Assembly (NCBI GenBank): GCA_015680685.1
Contig: MNCI01003893.1
Span: 33,216 to 97,215, forward strand
Source: Gnetum montanum
Taxonomy: Eukaryota; Streptophyta; Gnetopsida; Gnetales; Gnetaceae
Direction of reading: 5' to 3'
Length of the DNA: 64,000 bases
The notes under the pieces were generated by a model. It searched no databases. It had not been told where the DNA came from and saw only the letters and a program-made list of their open reading frames with translations. Positions within the stretch are counted from its first letter, which is position 1, and the number at the start of each line of letters is the position of its first letter. Of this stretch, positions 58,478 through 64,000 are shown in pieces. The position numbers and the translations under genes are program-made.

Positions 58478-59022
58478 TAATGAGCAACGAGGTACCCCTA
58501 CGCCCAACAATACGAATCATGCATAATCTGGTTGAATTTTGTGGATGGGACTAGTTGTGGCATCTACATCTCTATGCCTTGATCGCAATTCGCTATCCTT
58601 CCACTTCGACTAGTGGTAGCTTTGTCACATATGGTTTAGTCTAGAGTGAGACATATGATTTTTATTATTTTATATTTTATTGTTTTACGATTAACAATAG
58701 GTTGAAACTCAATTTATAATCAATTCAACTAATCTAATTGCTAATTAATAATCAATTACCCTAACATAAGTACCCGATCCCACTTCTCGTGCACATCTTG
58801 AGCACATATAACATTGTTGGGTTACCAAACGTTAAGCGTTGCTGGGATTACCAAGAGTCATATGCATGCTTGAAGCGATCGTACTTATGTGCTTAATTAA
58901 TTAACATGCATTAAAATGTAAATATTAACTAAGTACATGAAAAGTAAATTGCATGGAAAGTAAATCTAATCTAAGTCAAAGTGCTGCAATAAATAAGAAT
59001 CAATCTCGATCTTATTGCCTTA
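58478..59022 (-). repeat. Gypsy LTR truncated by the element 4 insertion
   Basis: It starts TAATGAGCAACGAGG and follows the element 2 LTR closely (GGGACTAGTTGTGGCATCTA, TTTATAATCAATTCAACTAATC) up to CGATCTTATTGCCTTA. The plus-strand LTR of element 4 then begins. The missing part should lie on the far side of element 4, outside the window. Confidence 0.8.
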
Positions 59023-59886
59023 TGATGAATCATGGTTTGCCAGGCCCCCAATATCGGATCCTTGATATCAAGTACGCGATATCGCAGCTTGGATAACAAT
59101 ATCAAATACATGATATCATGATTCCTGTGTAGGCCTATAAATACAACATTCAGATGCACAAGAAAAGGGGGAGTTGGTAATTCTTAGGATAGATTCTTTG
59201 TGTCATTTTTTAGTTAGTTTTCATTCTTTCCCCAATGCATGCCCGCAGTGTGATGATTGTAATTGTATGGAACCTTTATTCGAGTGTGACGTACTTGGAC
59301 ACACACAGGATCGGCAATAAAAATCGAGATTACTCCATCATTGCAACATTCACTTAGCCTTTAATTACTTCAATTGTTAATTTTTATTTATTATTTTCTT
59401 CATTAATATTTCTTTATCATCATTTACTATTCCTGTTGTTAAATGCAGAATGAGTACGACTTAATCACAAACATTTAAGTGTAACTACTTGGTAACCCAG
59501 TAGCGTATCTAGGAGTGCTCAAGTAATGTGCGATTGGTAATCCCAAAAGTAGTACATGAGGTCCAAGATGCACACAGATGATTAAGGACAGATGCTCATC
59601 GCAATTAGGCTAGTTTAGATTTCAACTTTTATTGCCTAATAGCTTAAGTTGAGATTATTTTCCATCGTCTCTAAGAGTAGCATAAGTTAAGATCCCATCA
59701 TGCACCTCACTCTAGACTAAACCATATGTGACAAAGCAAATACTAGTCTAGGTGGGAAGATAATGAATTGCTATCAACGTGTAACTATCTAGATACCACA
59801 ACTAGTCCATCTACGAAGTTTTACCGGATCATGCGTACACACTCGTATTTGTATGGTTGAGTGTAGGGGTACCTCACTACTCATCA
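59023..59886 (+). repeat. 5' LTR of element 4
   Basis: 864 bases from TGATGAATCATGG to CTCATCA. U3 GATATC repeats lie at about 59052-59120, and TATAAATA at 59136-59143. The body matches the plus-strand LTR at 11215-12085. Confidence 0.85.
59136..59143 (+). promoter_or_regulatory. TATA box of the element 4 LTR promoter
   Basis: GGCCTATAAATACAAC lies about 16 bases after the last GATATC unit. It is the same arrangement as in the other LTRs of the family. Confidence 0.6.
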
Positions 59887-59887
59887 T

Positions 59888-59905
59888 TGGCACCATTTGT
59901 CGAGG
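59888..59905 (+). other. Primer binding site, diverged (element 4)
   Basis: TGGCACCATTTGTCGAGG lies one base after the LTR. It aligns to the tRNA-Asp-type site of element 1 with several changes, so it is either decayed or suited to a different primer. Confidence 0.5.
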
Positions 59906-60018
59906 ACGGTGCTAGTTATTTAGATTAGTTACATCATTCAAGATCACTATAACTAAGCCTTGATGATATATCTTTTAGAAAGAAACTAATTGCAATAAGT
60001 CACACACAATTCACAATA

Positions 60019-61542
60019 ATGTCTCTCTCACAAGACTATGATGACACAACAACTAGTAAGGCAATTCATTGGAGAACCAACAAAATATACGATGATGAAG
60101 ATGAGGTTTGGAGTACTCAATCTTATGCAGCGGTCTTCTATGTTCATGAACACCCCAATGGTACTCAAGGACTCTTGTCATCCAACTCTGACACCTCTAG
60201 TGAGGATGGGACATCCCATAGAATGAGGGGGCCCGTAAGGCCTAGGACTTTCTCAATGGTTAACAGGAATTTATCCAAGGATGATTGGGAGACTTACAAA
60301 AGTCATGACGAGTCTTCCAGTACTTTCTCTTCCTCTATTCCTTCGACCATAGGTTGTCACACAGATGACCATCTTTCAATGGGATGGCATAGAAATAAAA
60401 ATCAAGCCCACGGGTAAAGTTAGGAATGCCAACATGAACAAAGACAACATCGTCCCAACTCACAAATTCATAACCTACCTAGTGATGATGAACCCCTCTG
60501 GCCACTAAGAGCCTAATGCATATACAATAGGCTTCAAATATCACGTAGGCATCGCAAGGAAAGTCGTCTACCCAGGCTTGACTTAAATAACTTTCCCAAG
60601 TTTTTAGGAGGCTATGATTTAGATCCGAAATATCATTTATAGGCCTTCTATGATGCCTGTGCATGGAACAACNTATCATTTATAGGCCTTCTATGATGCC
60701 TGTGCATGGAACAACATTGATAATGGATGGCAAAGACTTAAGCTCTTTCCTATGACACTCATTGGTCAAGCAAAAGCATGGTATAGGTCCTTAAAGCCAA
60801 AATCAATTCGTAATTGGCCGATAATGGTAGAACTCTTCAATGAAAGATATCAAACCTATGCAAGAGTGTTAGCCTTGAGGAGACAAATCCAAGAGTGGAA
60901 ACAAGGGCAACATGAACCCTTGGACATGGCAGATACTATTCATTGTAAAATAATTGCCCAGGCCATGGGTTCTCCAAGGAAAGGCTAATGTATCACATCA
61001 TGGATGGGCTTCGTAATGAAACAAGGGAGACCCTAGGGATGTATGCCCCAAGTCAACTATATGAACTACAAACCCACCAATTCCAAGAGCTTATTAAGCC
61101 AGTAGCAAAAGAAGAAGGAGAAATAGCTAAATGGGAGAATGTTGAAAGACATGAACAAGACCAAAATCTCAAAATAGCAAAGTTCCATGATCATGAAGAG
61201 GAGTAATCAACTCACCCTAAGGAGGTGAAATCATCTTTGTCAATACTACAATCACTAGATGAAATTGAGACAAAGATCAATAAGATAATAGAATTGGTAC
61301 ATGAAAAATGTGGAGAATATGCCAACATTATTAGAGGTGGAACCATGTCAAACCGAGAAACAAGACCAAACACCACTCAACAATTGGAAAGAAGGGTTGA
61401 AGAAAATAGGGATAAGAGCTCAACTACAAATCACCCATATCAATGTGACATTTGTCTGTACAATCAGCCCAAGGGTCAATGCCCAATCTTGTCACATTTA
61501 CATGAGCATTGGGCAGGAATGTTACATCCAAATCTCATATAG
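60019..61542 (+). pseudogene. gag polyprotein remnant (element 4)
   Basis: An N-terminal Ser/Asp-rich region (60019-60417) is followed by the gag core (60752-60988: LIGQAKAWYRSLKPKSIRNW, FNERYQTYARVLALRRQIQ), then DGLRNETRETLGMYAPSQLY (60988-61206) and a C-terminal charged part (61225-61542). The break before the core is at least partly artificial: a 42-base duplicate around the N at 60673 shifts the frame. Other breaks look real. Confidence 0.75.
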
Positions 61543-63770
61543 AAATACTGGGTTCAACCATAGTGGCAAAAACCCCAGTTGTGGGGGAGGCCACCATCAA
61601 ACTAGTCACACCCTTCATACCATCTGAACCTAAGCACTTATTATGTTTAGCATCTTGTTTCCCCAACTATGTCAACACCTTCTATTTCACCACATCGTTA
61701 TCATTCTCCTAAGTACTATCGATCCATGTCCTCTCCAACAAGATCACCACCTCATGTTCCTTGCACTTCTCCTTGCTCTTCATATTCTCATCATTCACCT
61801 CCTTCTATATCGCCACCAGTTTTGCCAGAAGGCTTTGCACCATAGCACCAACCCACAAACGTTACTTGTGCTGCTACTATCAACAGCAATGAAGGTCCTC
61901 CACAACATCAAAAGCGTCCTTTCTTTAGGCATGACCGTAGAAAGAGACAACACGATTGTAAAACCACTGCATCCACCAACTCAACACAAGTCCAGCGTTG
62001 TGATGCATCTTCTCCCCTGAACTTAATGCCTCCTATTACCTTATCAAGGTCATCAATCAACACTCCAACAACCATGCGGCCTAATGAATATAACCACATA
62101 GGGAGACATAGTAATCCTTGTACCATCTTTCGATCACGGGTGACATAGTGGGTCAACTCCTTATCACATGACCACATCTTATAAATTGCTCCATTATGCC
62201 AACTTTAATCAAGTGTGTGAACCCCAAGTTGGGTACATTCCAACCACCACATCAAAAGACACACAGTCGTTTGGATATGACCAGACTCTAATATTTCCAA
62301 CATGCATGGATCCGTATTCTCCATTTATTAATTCTAGACATGATCAAAAGTTTAGTTATGGGAGATATCCTCCATTCTAATAAGCAGAATTAATAAATGT
62401 TTTTCCTTTTCTTTGATTTTATGATTTTTTGTTTTTCAATTTTTCATTTCCAATTTTTTGTTTTATCTTTTTAAGGGTAATCTCAACAGCAAATACAATA
62501 CTCATGTGGCTTGTCGGTTAAGGTGTTGTTCTATGCTATTAAGTCTCAGGTGACTAACTATTTAGATAGTGAGCCCACAACATCCACCCACCCATTCTAT
62601 TAATAAGAAGTTCTACTATGGGTATGATGATATTTTTGTCATCATTAAAACTTAAAGCAATTTTGTGCTCATTATGACCAAAGAAAAAAAATGATGGACT
62701 AAGAGGGAATAGTGAGGGTGTGACATCAAGGGGACTTGTGGATTCTCTTTGGTGACATCTATAGGTGCTATCATGTAGCCTGGTTATACTAAGGTCCTTG
62801 TAGATCTAACGAAAAATGGAAGTAAGAGTAATAAAGGCACTCAATAAAGAACCTTAATGTTGTTCTGGAAGTCCCACTAGAAAGACATGCACTCATGCTT
62901 GAAGGTTCGTGGCTTCTTCAATTCACTATTGGAAAGGACAAAGTGCCAAAGCGGCTAGAAGAAAAAAAAAGAAGAGAAAAGAAAAGAAAACATTAAAGAA
63001 AAGACCAAAGATGAACATGTCATAAAGAAATTCCAAATCACTCCTCCTTGGACAAAATGCCAAGTGATTGTACACCTTGCTGTCATGGTGCTCTTATGGT
63101 TGTCAATCATTAGATGAAACAATGTGATGTCACTAATTAGTGAAATGAACTTGGTCTTGATTTTGGAGCGACAGGTTAATAACACATTAATCACACCCTA
63201 CACTTAGGATTCATTATGCCCAAGGTTAGTAACCTCATGTCCCAATCTCTACAATTCCTTCTACAATTCGTTTCACCTCACTGTCTACGTATTTCTAACT
63301 TGTGTCTTGTATGGCATAGAACTCATACCTCATCATGGTGGTATCTACATGTGTGTGTTTTGTGGAATTGGTGTGGATTGCATTTAATCCTTTTAATGCC
63401 TACAAACATTTTAAGTGCAGTTACATAAGGGCATGATTTGTAGGAACTTGCTTTGGGAAGGACCCACTTGTGTAACTTTTGTAATTTGTACTCTTTGCAC
63501 ATCACCACATCATCTTACACCCTCCAAGTATTTCATTGCTAAAATTATTCTTTCCCTTTATCATCACTTTAATTCAAATGTTCTTGTGCACTACTACATG
63601 TCCTTTTTCCTTACCCTATTCACAAACTTCATTGTAACATTCCACTTCATTACACTTTTGGTGCGTTTAGGTCTCTTTAATGTTACCCTAGATCTTTCAA
63701 ATTAACCTTAAATCCTTCATTTTTGTCCTTGGAAATTTGAAAATTCATCAATTTTTCCAAGTACCCTATT
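61543..63770. other. Degraded or non-coding interior of element 4
   Basis: Short frames exist on both strands but none shows protease, RT, RNaseH or integrase motifs. A purine-rich run (about 62959-62996) is low-complexity sequence. Confidence 0.4.
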
Positions 63771-63781
63771 TTCAAAGGGTC

Positions 63782-63842
63782 ATGATATCGGGTCCATGCT
63801 AGCAGGTATGCGATATCGCATCTATAAAAACTATATATATGG
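63782..63842 (+). promoter_or_regulatory. LTR-like promoter block with GATATC palindromes and a TATA box
   Basis: CATGATATCGGG, TGCGATATCGCAT and CTATAAAAAC (63822-63831) follow each other as in the U3 of the other LTRs, but the sequence on either side does not match them. It may be the U3/R joint of a related LTR subfamily whose ends I could not place. Confidence 0.4.
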
Positions 63843-63849
63843 ACCACCA

Positions 63850-63876
63850 CCCCCCCCCCCCCCCCCCCCCCCCCCC
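63850..63876. repeat. 27-base poly-C run
   Basis: An uninterrupted C tract follows CCACCAC, directly downstream of the promoter-like block. Length in such tracts is unreliable in assemblies. Confidence 0.9.
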
Positions 63877-64000
63877 ATGCACATCAACATCATTTTTCAC
63901 TGTTCATGCGAAGGGAGATGTTGAAATTTTCTTCCATGAATTTTCTAGCTTGCATACCTATCATTCAAACATCGATAACTTGTTCATTAATGCTTTGATT

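Larger units (their letters stand above)
59023..64000 (+). mobile_element. Plus-strand gypsy element (element 4), 5' part
   Basis: It has a 5' LTR (59023-59886), a diverged primer site (59888-59905), gag remnants (60019-61542) and further non-coding or degraded sequence to the window end. Its left flank CCTTA (59018-59022) should recur at the right end as target duplication. It inserted into the LTR at 58478-59022, opposite in orientation. Pol domains are not recognisable by 64 kb. Confidence 0.75.

Noticed and set aside
60019-64000. Possible novel multi-gene system at the right edge
   Set aside because: The frames match gag of the same gypsy family; the remainder lacks recognisable proteins.

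Overview
This window is nuclear DNA of a land plant with a large, repeat-rich genome. The evidence is split plant-type genes (an inositol-pentakisphosphate 2-kinase, a tomosyn-like protein and a berberine-bridge-enzyme-like oxidoreductase), kilobase introns, plant L1 and RTE LINEs, and a dense family of Ty3/gypsy LTR retrotransposons. A gymnosperm fits this style best, but nothing in the sequence fixes the taxon, so that is a weak inference. No bacterial operons, CRISPR arrays, rRNA or tRNA genes were seen.

Layout. 1-12.1 kb: nested or adjacent copies of one gypsy family, namely element 1 (56-6056, minus), the 5' part of element 2 (6057-8529, minus) and a plus-strand 3' LTR (11215-12085). 12.5-13.3 kb: a decayed L1 reverse transcriptase. 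14.9-21.5 kb: four consecutive exons coding for the N-terminus of a tomosyn/Lgl-like protein, with a small retroposon, an RTE remnant and tandem duplications in and beside its introns; no later exons were found. 23-35.1 kb: minus-strand L1 LINEs, an old one (about 24.97-29.54 kb) and a younger, nearly complete one (about 29.55-35.1 kb, with a 622-base assembly gap). 36.2-42.06 kb: a complete IPK1 gene on the plus strand (seven coding exons, 498 codons) with a likely upstream exon. 42.16-42.32 kb: an LTR fragment just after the IPK1 stop. 44.4 kb: an orphan exon-like segment. 45.6-46.45 kb: a degenerate solo LTR. 46573-56051: a complete 9.5 kb gypsy element (element 3, minus) with a 5-bp target duplication. 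57.33-57.91 kb: the frameshifted C-terminal part of a BBE-like gene (minus). 58.48-64 kb: an LTR split by a plus-strand gypsy element (element 4), whose gag remnant follows its 5' LTR.

How the parts relate. IPK1 looks intact and would make phytate (InsP6) from InsP5. The tomosyn-like and BBE-like loci look incomplete or broken. The gypsy copies share a tRNA-Asp-type primer site, TGATGAG...CTCATCA termini, a U3 block of palindromic GATATC repeats just upstream of a TATA box, and a 3' internal region carrying three copies of the polypurine-like motif AGTCATGGGGG. Elements 1 and 3 have complementary internal deletions: element 1 keeps the protease but lost RT-RNaseH-integrase, and element 3 keeps degenerate RT-RNaseH-integrase but lost the protease. 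No copy here could move on its own, yet the two LTRs of element 3 are still very similar. I found no convincing new gene system; the most notable structure is in this retrotransposon family.
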